From Deltaproteobacteria bacterium (lineage in GTDB: Bacteria; Myxococcota_A; UBA796; SXON01): a DNA stretch of 64,000 nucleotides. Both the position numbers and the translations under genes were made by a program. The notes under the pieces are model-generated. The model did not search any database. It saw only the letters and a list, made by a program, of their open reading frames with translations, and was not told the DNA's origin. The stretch's first letter is position 1; each line of letters begins with the position of its first letter. The stretch is from NCBI GenBank assembly GCA_947490345.1, contig CANLGL010000020.1, positions 1-64,000 on the forward strand, written 5' to 3'. This document shows positions 43,614 to 52,403 of this stretch, one piece after another.

Positions 43614-44161
43614 GGCGCCCCCTGCATCACTTGTAGCGCACACCAGGCGATGCTCGCGCTGAGCACGGTGAGGCCCAAGGTACGTCGGGAGCGACGCAAG
43701 AACTCGTCAAGCCGCTTCCGAAGGGTGGGCACCGAGATCCCCACCAGCACTGCCGTCTCCTCCCGGGTGAGGTCGTCGAAGAACAGGTGGACCACGATGC
43801 GTTGGGTGGTGTCATCTTCCGAGGCCACGAGCGCGCGGATGCGGGCGTCGTCCAGGCGCTCGTCGTCGGGGGTGACCTCTTCCCGGTGGACGAATTCGCC
43901 GCGACGCTCCACGTGTTTGCGGTGGTGGCCACGTTGGTCGCGTAGCCGGTTGAGGCACCAATTGGTGTTGATCTGGTAGAGCCAGGTCAAGGGCGACGAC
44001 TCGGAGCGGAAGCCATCGCCGGCGCGGATTACCCGGGCGAAGGTCTCCTGGACCGCATCGCCAGCTTCCGCGTCATCGCCGAGAATCCCGCGGGCGCGGG
44101 CGTGCAGGATCGGGGCGTAGCGCATGTACATCTCACTGAGCTCGGTGTCGGTGATGGCCAT
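43610..44161 (-). CDS. ECF-type RNA polymerase sigma factor
   Basis: Sigma-70 family, ECF group. Region 2 is LSEMYMRYAPILHARARGIL to DAVQETFARVIR and SPLTWLYQINTNWCLNRLRD; region 4 is HLFFDDLTREETAVLVGIS followed by TLRKRLDEFLRR. I start at ATG 44161 (MAITDTE, 183 residues); ATG 44227 (MWLSVDCD, 205 residues) is also possible. The C-terminus carries an unusual hydrophobic tail (LGLTVLSASIAWCALQVM) that could tether it to the membrane. It is the first gene of a four-gene operon with the DUF4384-like protein, caspase-barrel and lipoprotein. Confidence 0.88.
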   Translation of the reverse strand: MAITDTELSEMYMRYAPILHARARGILGDDAEAGDAVQETFARVIRAGDGFRSESSPLTWLYQINTNWCLNRLRDQRGHHRKHVERRGEFVHREEVTPDDERLDDARIRALVASEDDTTQRIVVHLFFDDLTREETAVLVGISVPTLRKRLDEFLRRSRRTLGLTVLSASIAWCALQVMQGAP

Positions 44162-44264
44162 CGTCCTGGCTTCGACCCCCAAGCGCCGCAGCGCCGAAAG
44201 AAAATCGCAATCAACGGATAACCACATGGCCTCACGGTGATACCCGCGGCCGGTCGGAGGGGAC

Positions 44265-45323
44265 GTGGAAGAGCCGCAGTGGGCGCTAGTGTTTGCCCGG
44301 GTCATCGCTGGAGAGTCGATTCGAAGTGTCGCGGTGGCGTTTGGCACCAACCCTCGTCGGATACGCCGTGCGTTGGCCCGGGCCGGGTTGCGAGCGGGCG
44401 GCATCGTCGTCGGCGCGCGCGGCGTCCCGGCACTGGCGCCCCAACGCTCGCGCTTGGGCACCACGCCTGACGCACTGATTGCGAAAGCCGCAGGGGTCAC
44501 GCCGGAGGCCGTTCAGGGAGAGCGCCGTCGGCTGGGCATCGCGGCCTACCGGCCCGCTCGCCGACCGGCTCCTCCCCCGATCGCACCGCGCATCCTGCCA
44601 CCAAGCCCGGCCCCGCTGGTCCGCCCACCGCCGTCCCAACGGGGCCACGACCCCGTCGTCGTGCGGAAGTCACCCCGCGACGGCGACGCGGTCCGCAGCA
44701 TCCCCGCGCGCCTCGGCGTCACCACGTTCCGCGCCAACGAGCCCGCACCCGTCGCCGTTGTCGCCATTCCGGTGTTCACGCCGCGCCCCCGCACTGAACG
44801 TGAACAGGAAGTCGACCGGCTGCTCTCGGTGCCGCGTCGCGGGCCGGACGAACGAAAGCGCATCATACGCGCAGAGACACGCCCGTTTGAGTTGGTCAGT
44901 AGTCGCCCTGGACCGACGCCGGCTGTCCAGCGCCGCCCCAGCGGCCCGACCTGGCGCGCTGCCGATCCAGCGGTGTTGCGCGAGTTGGCCGCGCGCGCCG
45001 AGGCGGAGCCTGGACCGGTCCGCCCTCCTCCCGTCGCGACAGTCGTCGTGCCGTCCGTGGCCACTACATCCGTGTCGGCGCGAGCGATTCAGGTCGCACC
45101 CACCCCGGCGCCCACCCTCGCCGCCCCCCCGCTGGCGCCGGTCGTGGCGCCCGATCCGGTCGCGACACCTGACCCATTCGGCGGAGTGGTCTGGGCAGTA
45201 CACTTCGAGGGGCTCAACGAGATCGTGCACATCTGCGCGGCCGACGTCGTGCAGGCGTTGGCCGCCGCGCGAGCGTGGCTTCCGCCCGAGCGCTTCGCCG
45301 TCGTCGCGATCGAGGCCGTCTGA
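44265..45323 (+). CDS. Hypothetical protein with HTH-like N-terminus and proline-rich linker
   Basis: Protein of 352 residues. Residues about 8-40 (FARVIAGESIRSVAVAFGTN, then RRIRRALARAG) look like a helix-turn-helix of the resolvase/transposase type, and a second weak HTH-like segment is near 68-90. A long Pro/Ala/Arg-rich region follows. A compact C-terminal domain (about 300-352, GGVVWAVHFEGLNEIVHI to FAVVAIEAV) ends it. It starts the plus-strand operon, divergent from the ECF sigma gene, and its stop is one base from the next ATG. It could be a regulator of either operon. No family recognised. Confidence 0.6.
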   Translation: MEEPQWALVFARVIAGESIRSVAVAFGTNPRRIRRALARAGLRAGGIVVGARGVPALAPQRSRLGTTPDALIAKAAGVTPEAVQGERRRLGIAAYRPARRPAPPPIAPRILPPSPAPLVRPPPSQRGHDPVVVRKSPRDGDAVRSIPARLGVTTFRANEPAPVAVVAIPVFTPRPRTEREQEVDRLLSVPRRGPDERKRIIRAETRPFELVSSRPGPTPAVQRRPSGPTWRAADPAVLRELAARAEAEPGPVRPPPVATVVVPSVATTSVSARAIQVAPTPAPTLAAPPLAPVVAPDPVATPDPFGGVVWAVHFEGLNEIVHICAADVVQALAAARAWLPPERFAVVAIEAV

Positions 45324-45324
45324 G

Positions 45325-46638
45325 ATGACCCGCTTCCACAACGGCCGGCTCCGCAAAGCGCTGGTCGTCGAGAGCCCCGACCGTGTTCTTGACACCCTTC
45401 TTGAGGCCGAGGGCATCACGGTAGATCGCCGCGACGAGGTGCCAGACGAAGCCACGCTCGCTCGGTGGCTGGGCGAGGGCGGACACGACGTCCTGTTCAA
45501 GCGCAGTCGGGTGCCGGTCACCCGCGCCGTCGTGGTGGCCGCGCCGGCGCTTGCGGTGGTGCAACTTTGCTGCATCGGCGACGACAGCGTCGACAAACAA
45601 GCGTGCGCCGACCACGGGGTGCTCGTGTTCAACGACCCCGTCAGCAACGGTCGCAGCGTGGTGGAGCTGGCCATCGGCCACCTGATCGCCCTGTCGCGAC
45701 GGCTGTACGAAACCTACGATCACACCCGCCTGGGTGGGTTCGACAAATCCCAGAACGAACGCTTCGAGGTGCACGGGCGGGTGTTGGGTGTGCTGGGTCT
45801 GGGAAACATCGGGCGCGCGACGGCGCGGGCCGCCGAGGCGTTGGGGATGCGCGTCGTGTTTTACGACACCCGGGAAGTCGCGCGCGAGGTGGGGCTGGAG
45901 ATGGGTTGGCAGAGCGTCGCCAGCATCGACGAGCTCTTCCGCAAGTCCGACGCCGTCACGGTCCACCTCAGCGCGGAAGACGTGCGCGGGCACAGCAACC
46001 GGGCCATCCTCACTCGGCAACACTTCGCGCAGCTCGCGGCCGATCGTCCGGGGGACTCGCCTCGCCTCTTCCTGAACCTCGCGCGCGGGTTCCTGTATGA
46101 CCCCGCCGATTTGTTGGCCGCCATCACCTCGCGCGAGGTGGCACGCGCCGCGGTCGATGTGTACCCCGAAGAGCCTCGCGGGTCCGGCCCCTGGACCAAT
46201 CCCTACGCGGCCGAAGCTCGTGTCGCGAGCACGCCCCATCTGGGCGCCGCCACCTTGGACGCCCAGCCGCGGATCGCACGCCGGGTCGCGCACACCCTCC
46301 GCGGCGTCTCCCGGAGCGGCGCCATCCGCGACTGTGTGTTTCGTCCCCGGCTTACATTGGGGCTCAACGAGCTCGAGCCCGGAAACGCCTTGGTCTCAGT
46401 GGTGCACAGCACGGTCCGGGGCACCCGCAAGGCCATCCAGGACGCAGTCTTCGAAGCGGGCGTCAGCAACCTCTCGACGGTCCACCAGGACTTCGAAGAA
46501 TTCGGAGTGGCCTACGATCTGTTGGCTCTCGACAGGCCGCTGTCCGATGTCCAACTCAAGCGGATCGCGGCCGACGCTGCGGCGCTCACCGGTGACGAGA
46601 ACACCGTGCGTTCGCTGCGACAGATGCTCGTCGAGTAA
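45325..46638 (+). CDS. D-3-phosphoglycerate dehydrogenase-like protein (SerA type)
   Basis: NAD-dependent 2-hydroxyacid dehydrogenase of 437 residues with E. coli SerA-like layout. The Rossmann motif is GVLGLGNIGRA (about 154-164). Catalytic Arg is in NLARGFLYD, Glu in DVYPEEP and His in STPHLGAAT (about residue 303). A C-terminal ACT-like regulatory domain (about 355-437) starts near LEPGNALVSVVHSTV. In serine biosynthesis it would oxidise 3-phosphoglycerate. Its company (SprT-like, ATP-grasp, GHMP kinase) is unusual for serA, so a related hydroxyacid substrate is possible. Confidence 0.85.
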   Translation: MTRFHNGRLRKALVVESPDRVLDTLLEAEGITVDRRDEVPDEATLARWLGEGGHDVLFKRSRVPVTRAVVVAAPALAVVQLCCIGDDSVDKQACADHGVLVFNDPVSNGRSVVELAIGHLIALSRRLYETYDHTRLGGFDKSQNERFEVHGRVLGVLGLGNIGRATARAAEALGMRVVFYDTREVAREVGLEMGWQSVASIDELFRKSDAVTVHLSAEDVRGHSNRAILTRQHFAQLAADRPGDSPRLFLNLARGFLYDPADLLAAITSREVARAAVDVYPEEPRGSGPWTNPYAAEARVASTPHLGAATLDAQPRIARRVAHTLRGVSRSGAIRDCVFRPRLTLGLNELEPGNALVSVVHSTVRGTRKAIQDAVFEAGVSNLSTVHQDFEEFGVAYDLLALDRPLSDVQLKRIAADAAALTGDENTVRSLRQMLVE

Positions 46639-46640
46639 GC

Positions 46641-47711
46641 ATGGCCACGCCACCACCGGTCTGGCCGGTTCACCTTGAGGCACGCTACGTGCGCGCGCTC
46701 GCCTCGGAGTGGAGACGCTTCAATCAGTTCCAACTCAAGGGGGCGCTTCGGCCGCCCACCTTCGAGCTCATCGACTCCACCACGCAGCTCGGCCGCTGGC
46801 AGCTTGGCACCCGGACCATCGCGATTGCCCGCTCCCTGGTACACCGGCAGCCGTGGGGGGTGGTCGCCGAGGTGCTCCGCCACGAGATCGCCCACCAGTA
46901 CGCCCACGAAGTGCTCGGCGCCATCGACGAGACGGCGCATGGTCCCGCCTTCCGGCAGGTATGCGCGCGCCTCGGCATCGACGCCCGTGCCGCCGGGCTG
47001 CCGGCGCCGTCGGAGGCCGACGCCCGCGTCCACCGCCGCGTGGAAAAGCTGCTCGCGCTGGCCGGCAGTGACAACCGACACGAAGCCGAGGCGGCAATGG
47101 CCGAGGCCCGTCGCCTCCTGCTGGTCCACAACCTGGGCGCGCCGCCCCAGAGCTACGGCTGGCGGCACCTGGGCGCCCCCTCTGGACGGATCCAGCCCTG
47201 GCGAAAGCAGCTTGGCGCGCTGTTGGGCGAACACTTCTTCGTCGAGACCATCTGGGTGAGAACCTACGTCGTGGCTGCCGACGCGTGGCGCTCAATGCTC
47301 GAGATCTGCGGGACCCCGGGTAACGTCGAGACCGCGGCCTGGGTCCACGACTGGCTGATTGAGACCGCCGAGCGGTTGTGGCTCCAAGAACGCGGCACCT
47401 TGGGCCTGGCCGGGGCCAGCGAACACGCCCATTACCTCGGGGGCGTGGTCCGCGGATTCTCCGAGCGGCTTCGGAAGGGCGCTCTAAAGTGCAAGAAAGA
47501 GGGGCTGGTCTGGGTGGGCGATCCGGGCGTCACTGCGTTCCTGGGGGAGCGCCACGGGCGGATGCGGATGGTGAGCTACTCGGTCCCGCGCGGCGGCGCG
47601 GCGACGGCCGCCGGGCTGGCCCAGGGACGGGCGCTGATCATGCACCGGCCGGTCCACGGCACCACGGGCGGCTCCGGGAAGCTGCTCGGGGTGAAGGGGC
47701 CGACGGGTTAG
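46641..47711 (+). CDS. SprT-like metallopeptidase fused to DUF2786 domain
   Basis: Protein of 356 residues starting 2 bp after the dehydrogenase stop. The SprT-like zincin part has the HExxH motif RHEIAHQYAHE (near residue 80) with downstream AHGPAFRQVCARLG. DUF2786 follows at about 130-170 (VEKLLALAGSDNRHEAEAAM, then LLLVHNL), with the usual C-terminal extension (WVHDWLIETAERLW and a final KGP-type end). Proteolytic activity or DNA-protein crosslink repair is a family-level possibility. The role in this operon is unclear. Confidence 0.82.
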   Translation: MATPPPVWPVHLEARYVRALASEWRRFNQFQLKGALRPPTFELIDSTTQLGRWQLGTRTIAIARSLVHRQPWGVVAEVLRHEIAHQYAHEVLGAIDETAHGPAFRQVCARLGIDARAAGLPAPSEADARVHRRVEKLLALAGSDNRHEAEAAMAEARRLLLVHNLGAPPQSYGWRHLGAPSGRIQPWRKQLGALLGEHFFVETIWVRTYVVAADAWRSMLEICGTPGNVETAAWVHDWLIETAERLWLQERGTLGLAGASEHAHYLGGVVRGFSERLRKGALKCKKEGLVWVGDPGVTAFLGERHGRMRMVSYSVPRGGAATAAGLAQGRALIMHRPVHGTTGGSGKLLGVKGPTG

Positions 47712-47719
47712 GCGCCGGG

Positions 47720-48559
47720 GTGCCCACCATCGCCTTTCTGACCGACCGCGTGCGCCCCTCCGGCGTGGCCGACGACCACCTCGTGCTCCCCGCACTGACG
47801 GCGCTCGGCGTGACGGTGAGGTTCGTCCCCTGGGAGGACGCGCGGCCGCAGGAGGACATCGCCGCCTGGGTGGTGCGCTCGCCCTGGAACTATGCCGCCG
47901 CGGTCTCTTCCTTTCTGTCGTCGCTGGCTCCGCTGGCCCCCCTACACAACGCCATGACGGTGTTGCGCTGGAATAGCGACAAACGGTATCTGTTCGAGCT
48001 GGCCGAGGCCGGGGTGCCCATCGTCCCCAGCGTGGTCGCGCCCCGCGACGCCCTCGCAGCCATCGCCGAGTCCACCGGCTTCGTCGAGGTCGTCGTCAAA
48101 CCGCTGGTATCCGCGGGGGGGAGCAACACCCGCCGCGTGCGCGCCGAGAACCTCGATGACGACGACATCTTCGCGGGCCTGCCCGATGGCGACTACCTCA
48201 TGCAGCCGTTCCTGGATGACGTGCTCGCCGGGGGCGAAGTGTCGTGTGTGTTTTTCGAGGGGGTGTACAGCCACTCGGTACGGAAGCGGCCACAGGCAGG
48301 GAACTTCCTGGTGCAGGAAGAGCATGGGGGCAGCACTGTCGCCGTTATTGTCACCCCGGAGTTGATCGAGGCCAGCCAGGCCGCCCTCGCCGCGGCGCCG
48401 GCGCCCGGACTCTACGCCCGCGTCGATTGGATCGAAACCCGTCGCGGGCCGCGGCTGGTTGAGCTGGAGTTGATTGAGCCTGAGCTGTACCTCCGCGCCC
48501 ACCCCGACGCCCCCGCCCGCTTCGCCGCCGCCATCGTGGGCCGCCTGGAGCGTCGATGA
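47720..48559 (+). CDS. ATP-grasp ligase family protein
   Basis: Protein of 279 residues, GTG start (MPTIAFLTD). The ATP-grasp pattern is present: NSDKRYLFELAEAGVPIVPS (N-terminal lid entry), VVVKPLVSAGGSNT (ATP-binding Lys and glycine loop), YLMQPFLDDVLAGGEVSCVFF, and the metal-binding end RLVELELIEPELYL. This is close to the RimK/glutathione-synthetase-like and DcsG-like group. It should join a carboxylate to an amine or other nucleophile with ATP. Substrates are unknown. Its stop overlaps the GHMP kinase start (ATGA), implying coupled function. Confidence 0.8.
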   Translation: MPTIAFLTDRVRPSGVADDHLVLPALTALGVTVRFVPWEDARPQEDIAAWVVRSPWNYAAAVSSFLSSLAPLAPLHNAMTVLRWNSDKRYLFELAEAGVPIVPSVVAPRDALAAIAESTGFVEVVVKPLVSAGGSNTRRVRAENLDDDDIFAGLPDGDYLMQPFLDDVLAGGEVSCVFFEGVYSHSVRKRPQAGNFLVQEEHGGSTVAVIVTPELIEASQAALAAAPAPGLYARVDWIETRRGPRLVELELIEPELYLRAHPDAPARFAAAIVGRLERR

Positions 48560-49539
48560 ACTCGGCTCCGGGGCGCATCTGCCTCGTGGGGGAGCACAAC
48601 GATTGGGCAGGCGGCGCCGCGATCGTCGTGCCCCTGGACCGCTACGTGCGCGTCCATGCGCGCAAAGCGGCATCGCTCGCGGCGACGGCGGTCTTGGACG
48701 GGAAGGCGCTGTCCTGGCGCCTGGGCGAGGAGCCGGGCGCGCTGCTTTTCGTCCCCGCGGTGGCGCAGGTCGTCAGCGCCGCCTGGGGTGTCACCATCCA
48801 AGCCAACGTACACATCGAAGGGGAGCTGCCGGCCGGCCGCGGATTCTCCTCCTCTGCCGCGGTGTGCGTGGCCTTGGTGCGCGCGTTCGCCGAGCTGTGC
48901 GGACGCGAGGTCGGCGTCTCCGAGGCGGCGGAGCTGGCCTATCGTGCGGAGCACGACGTCTGTGGCATCGGCTGCGGGCGCCTGGACCCGTTGGCGTGCG
49001 CCTGGGCTACCCCCCTGTACCTGCGCTTTTCGGGCGACGAGGTCGACGTCGAGCCCCTTCCGGCTCACCTCAGTCTCGCCGTCGGAAGCTTCCGCGCCCC
49101 GCGGGACACCGCCGCGATCCTCGCTACGCTGGGTCGCCACCACCGCGGCGAGGTCGCGGTCCGTGATTGGGAAGGCGTCCGTCGCGTCGGCGCGGTCCGG
49201 GGCGCGCTCGACGGCTTCTGCGAACAGGCCCGCCACGCGAAAGAAGCGCTCCTCAGCGGCGACACGCGCGCGCTCGGCGCGTCGATGGACGTGTGTCAGG
49301 ACATCTACGAGGAGGAGCTGATACCCGCGTTCGCAGAGCTTCGCGCCCCGGGATTGGTACGCGCGGTGCGCGCGCTACGGAAGGCGGGCGCGCTCGGCGC
49401 CAAGTTCTCCGGCGCGGGCGGCGACGCCTCGGTCATCGGCCTGTACGCACCCGATGATCCCGCGGTGGCGGGGGGGGTAGCGGCGCTTGATGCGTTGGGG
49501 ATCGACGCTTTTGCGATGGATGTCTGGTGTAGTGTTTGA
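48556..49539 (+). CDS. GHMP family kinase (galactokinase-like)
   Basis: Small-molecule kinase of 327 residues. GHMP motif 1 is APGRICLVGEHNDW (about 4-17, like the galactokinase signature), the ATP loop is GRGFSSSAAV (about 94-103) and motif 3 is GAKFSGAGGDAS near the C-terminus. It is shorter than typical GalK (about 380), so galactokinase activity is not assured; another sugar or mevalonate-type substrate is possible. It is the last gene of the operon starting at 44265. Confidence 0.83.
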   Translation: MNSAPGRICLVGEHNDWAGGAAIVVPLDRYVRVHARKAASLAATAVLDGKALSWRLGEEPGALLFVPAVAQVVSAAWGVTIQANVHIEGELPAGRGFSSSAAVCVALVRAFAELCGREVGVSEAAELAYRAEHDVCGIGCGRLDPLACAWATPLYLRFSGDEVDVEPLPAHLSLAVGSFRAPRDTAAILATLGRHHRGEVAVRDWEGVRRVGAVRGALDGFCEQARHAKEALLSGDTRALGASMDVCQDIYEEELIPAFAELRAPGLVRAVRALRKAGALGAKFSGAGGDASVIGLYAPDDPAVAGGVAALDALGIDAFAMDVWCSV

Positions 49540-49844
49540 TTCGGAGGGGCGGGCGGCGTCCTGCCCATGCACGGCGAGGGTGCCGGTAAGTCCTGACCAG
49601 TCCCTCATGCTGTCGCGACGCCAGCTCCCAGGGTCAGGAAACTGTCGCGGCACGGTGACGCCCAGGCGTAGGCGGCTCGAAAAGCAGGCGGGCGACGCTG
49701 CGACTACGCGAGCGAGCGCGGGAAGTGCGTCGCCCCCGCCCCCCAGGAGGCCGCCGGGGAGACATGCGGCCGCCCTGGCTCGGCGGCCTCGCAGTGCGTG
49801 GGACGCTCGGTGTGCTGGTCACCGCGAAGGCAGCCGGCTGCCGC
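49540..49844. other. Intergenic region of about 300 bp between convergent genes
   Basis: No credible gene. The ORFs here are Arg/Pro-rich shadows. A 14-bp palindrome GGCAGCCGGCTGCC (49829-49842) sits directly after the LysC-LysA stop and could form a small hairpin, but without a T-run. No tRNA or repeat-element copy was found. Confidence 0.5.
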
Positions 49845-52367
49845 CTACCCCAAAACCACACTGCGCGGCAGCGGGCGGGAGTTGTACGTCGAGGCCATCG
49901 CCAGCCCGTACGCCCCCGCGAGGCCGATGAGCAGCACGTCGCCTTCCCGGGGATCAATCAGCGTACGATCGCGACCCAGGACATCCGCCGATTCACAGAT
50001 CGGCCCCACGATGTCGCAGCTCACGTTCGGGCCGTCGACCCGGCTCAGGTTCACGATCGGATGCCAGGAGCCGTAGAGCGCTGGCCGGAGCAGCGCGTTC
50101 ATGCCCGCGTCCACGCCGACAAAACACCGGTCACCCTTCTGCCGAACCTGATTCACCCGGACCAGGAGAGCGCCCGCTTCGGCCACCAAGAAGCGCCCCG
50201 GCTCCATCCACAGCTCTACTCCCGTCGCGCTCGATCGGAAGGGTGCGAGGGATTCGCCCAGCGCACGCAGATCGAGCCGAGGATCGCCCGGTCGGTAGGG
50301 CACGCCGAGCCCACCGCCGAGGTCGAGGATGCGGAGGTCGGGCAGCACCTCGCGGAAGCCGAGGAGAAACTTCGCGGTCTCCGCCCACGCGCCCGCGTCG
50401 CTCACGCCGCTGCCCACATGGGCGTGAACGCCGACGATCCGGGCACCCGCCGCCGCAGCCAGCTCGCGGAGCGCCGAAACGCGCTCCGGCAAGACCCCGA
50501 ATTTCGATTCGCCACCCGCGGTCCGAACGTGGCGGTGGTGGCCACGCCCTTGCCCCGGGTCGATGCGGAGCAGAACGTCGTGACCAGCGAAAAGCTCAGG
50601 CCACGCCCGGAACGGGTACTCGCTGTCCACGGTCACCACCGCGCCGGCCTGGAGCGCGGCTGCGTACTCTCGCCGGGACGCCACGTTCGGAGTGAACAAC
50701 AGGGGTGCCAGCGGTGCGGCGGCGCGCGCCAACGCGATCTCGCCCTCCGAAACACACTCCACGCCGAGCCCTGCCGCCGCGACGGCTGCGACCACTTCAG
50801 GCAGCGGGCAGGCCTTCATCGCGAAGTAGCAGCGGTCGATCGGGAGTGCCCGGAGGAGCGCGGCCTGCTCGCGCACCACGGCCAGGTCGTGGATGTAGAC
50901 GGGCGTGTCCACGACCGCCGCGCCGAGCAGCGTGTCCCGCCGCAGGACCCACCACGCCGGTGAGGCCAACGCCGCCGGGCGCCAGGCGGGACCGAGATCG
51001 GCGCAGTCTCCGCCCTCCAAAAGCCGCTGGTGGAGCGAGAGGACCAGCCGCGCCGCCTGATCCTCGTCGACGACGAAGGTGAGGTTCAGGTCACTCGCCG
51101 CTTGCGACACGAGGTGGATGCGATGCTCGGCAAAGGCTTCGAGCGCGGGCCCGATCTCATGGAGGATCGAACGAATCGCGCGACCGACGAGGCTGACCGC
51201 GGCGCAAGGCCCGATCACCCTGACGGAGCAGAACGTCGCCAACTCCGCGACGGCCGCATCCACGACGCGGGTGTCCAGCGCGTTGGCGAGCGAGTCGAGG
51301 GACACGGTCACGTTCGTCTCACTCGTCGCGACGAGGTCCACGGAGAGCCCATGCCGGGCCAGCACGGCGAACGCGCGCGCCAGGAAGCCCGGCTCCTGCC
51401 ACATTCCCAGGGTCTCCATCGAGACCAGGACAATGCCGTTCCGAGCCGCGATCGCGCGCACCCGGGCGCCCGACGGGGCGTCCGGGCCCAAGATGGTGCC
51501 TTCGAGGTCGGGCTCCGCCGTTGACCGGATCCACAACGGAATACCCGTGTCGCGACAGGGGGCGATGGACCGGGGGTGCAGCACTTTGGCGCCGGTGGCG
51601 GCGAGCTCCTGAGCCTCGTCGAACTGCAAACGGCGCAACAAACGGGCGTGCGGGACCACCCGCGGGTCGGCGGTGTACATGCCGGCCACGTCGGTCCAGA
51701 TTTCCAAGCGCGCCGCTGAGAGCTTCGCCGCAAGGTAGGCCGCGGACGTGTCCGATCCGCCGCGGCCCAAGAGCACGGTGTGTCCCGCCGCGTCCCGCGC
51801 CACGAACCCCTGGGTGAGGGCCCCGCCAGCCAGCCGGGCGTCGAGCGTGGCATCGGCAGCGAAGATGCACGTGGCCGAGAGATAGTGCCGCGCCTCGTTC
51901 GCGCCCGCCTCGCTGGTGAGCAACTCGCGGGCGTCCTGCCACGCCATCGGGATCCCCTCGGCGTGCAACCACGCCGCGCCCAGCCGCGTTGCCATCAGCT
52001 CCCCTGCCGCCATGACGCGGGCCTGCAGGCGGGGCCCGTACTCCCCCAAGAGCGCCACGCCGCTGGCCACGCGCTCGATGTCGGTGAGCTCGGCGGCCAC
52101 GAGGTCCGGCGCCACGCCGAGCTCGAGCGCCAACGCCTGATGCCGCGCCTGAATCGCCGCCAGCGTGCTCGTGTGAGTCCCGGCCACGGCCTCGGGCAAC
52201 AGTCGCTCCAGCAGGTTCGACACCCCCGTGACCGCGCTGCACACCACGACGGGACAGAAGCCCTCGCCCCTCCGGCGCTGGATCAGCCGGGCAATCGTCT
52301 CCCACCGCGCGCGCGACGACACGCTCGTCCCACCGAATTTCAACACCACGAACGGGGCGGACGACAT
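49845..52367 (-). CDS. Bifunctional aspartate kinase / diaminopimelate decarboxylase fusion (LysC-LysA)
   Basis: 840-residue fusion of the first and last enzymes of the lysine pathway. Aspartokinase part (about 1-450): VVLKFGGTSV at 6-15, GRGGSDTSAAYLAAKL, DVAGMYTADPRVV and two ACT-like regulatory segments. Diaminopimelate decarboxylase part (about 480-840): PLP Lys in CYFAMKACPLPE (near residue 518), GLGVECVSEGE, HAHVGSGV, LDLGGGLGVPY, EPGRFLVAEAG, CESADVLGRDR and AYGLAMASTYN. All key residues are present. Such AK-DapDC fusions are known in Xanthomonas/Xylella. Feedback control by lysine through the ACT region is likely. It diverges from the cNMP-fold gene by only 36 bp. Confidence 0.92.
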   Translation of the reverse strand: MSSAPFVVLKFGGTSVSSRARWETIARLIQRRRGEGFCPVVVCSAVTGVSNLLERLLPEAVAGTHTSTLAAIQARHQALALELGVAPDLVAAELTDIERVASGVALLGEYGPRLQARVMAAGELMATRLGAAWLHAEGIPMAWQDARELLTSEAGANEARHYLSATCIFAADATLDARLAGGALTQGFVARDAAGHTVLLGRGGSDTSAAYLAAKLSAARLEIWTDVAGMYTADPRVVPHARLLRRLQFDEAQELAATGAKVLHPRSIAPCRDTGIPLWIRSTAEPDLEGTILGPDAPSGARVRAIAARNGIVLVSMETLGMWQEPGFLARAFAVLARHGLSVDLVATSETNVTVSLDSLANALDTRVVDAAVAELATFCSVRVIGPCAAVSLVGRAIRSILHEIGPALEAFAEHRIHLVSQAASDLNLTFVVDEDQAARLVLSLHQRLLEGGDCADLGPAWRPAALASPAWWVLRRDTLLGAAVVDTPVYIHDLAVVREQAALLRALPIDRCYFAMKACPLPEVVAAVAAAGLGVECVSEGEIALARAAAPLAPLLFTPNVASRREYAAALQAGAVVTVDSEYPFRAWPELFAGHDVLLRIDPGQGRGHHRHVRTAGGESKFGVLPERVSALRELAAAAGARIVGVHAHVGSGVSDAGAWAETAKFLLGFREVLPDLRILDLGGGLGVPYRPGDPRLDLRALGESLAPFRSSATGVELWMEPGRFLVAEAGALLVRVNQVRQKGDRCFVGVDAGMNALLRPALYGSWHPIVNLSRVDGPNVSCDIVGPICESADVLGRDRTLIDPREGDVLLIGLAGAYGLAMASTYNSRPLPRSVVLG

Positions 52368-52403
52368 CGCGGGGGCCTATCCCCGCGGGATACATCCCCG
52401 CCG

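Noticed and set aside
49634..49957. 107-residue minus-strand ORF in the 49.6-50.0 kb gap
   Set aside because: Arg/Pro-rich shadow overlapping the end of the LysC-LysA gene, with no coding character.
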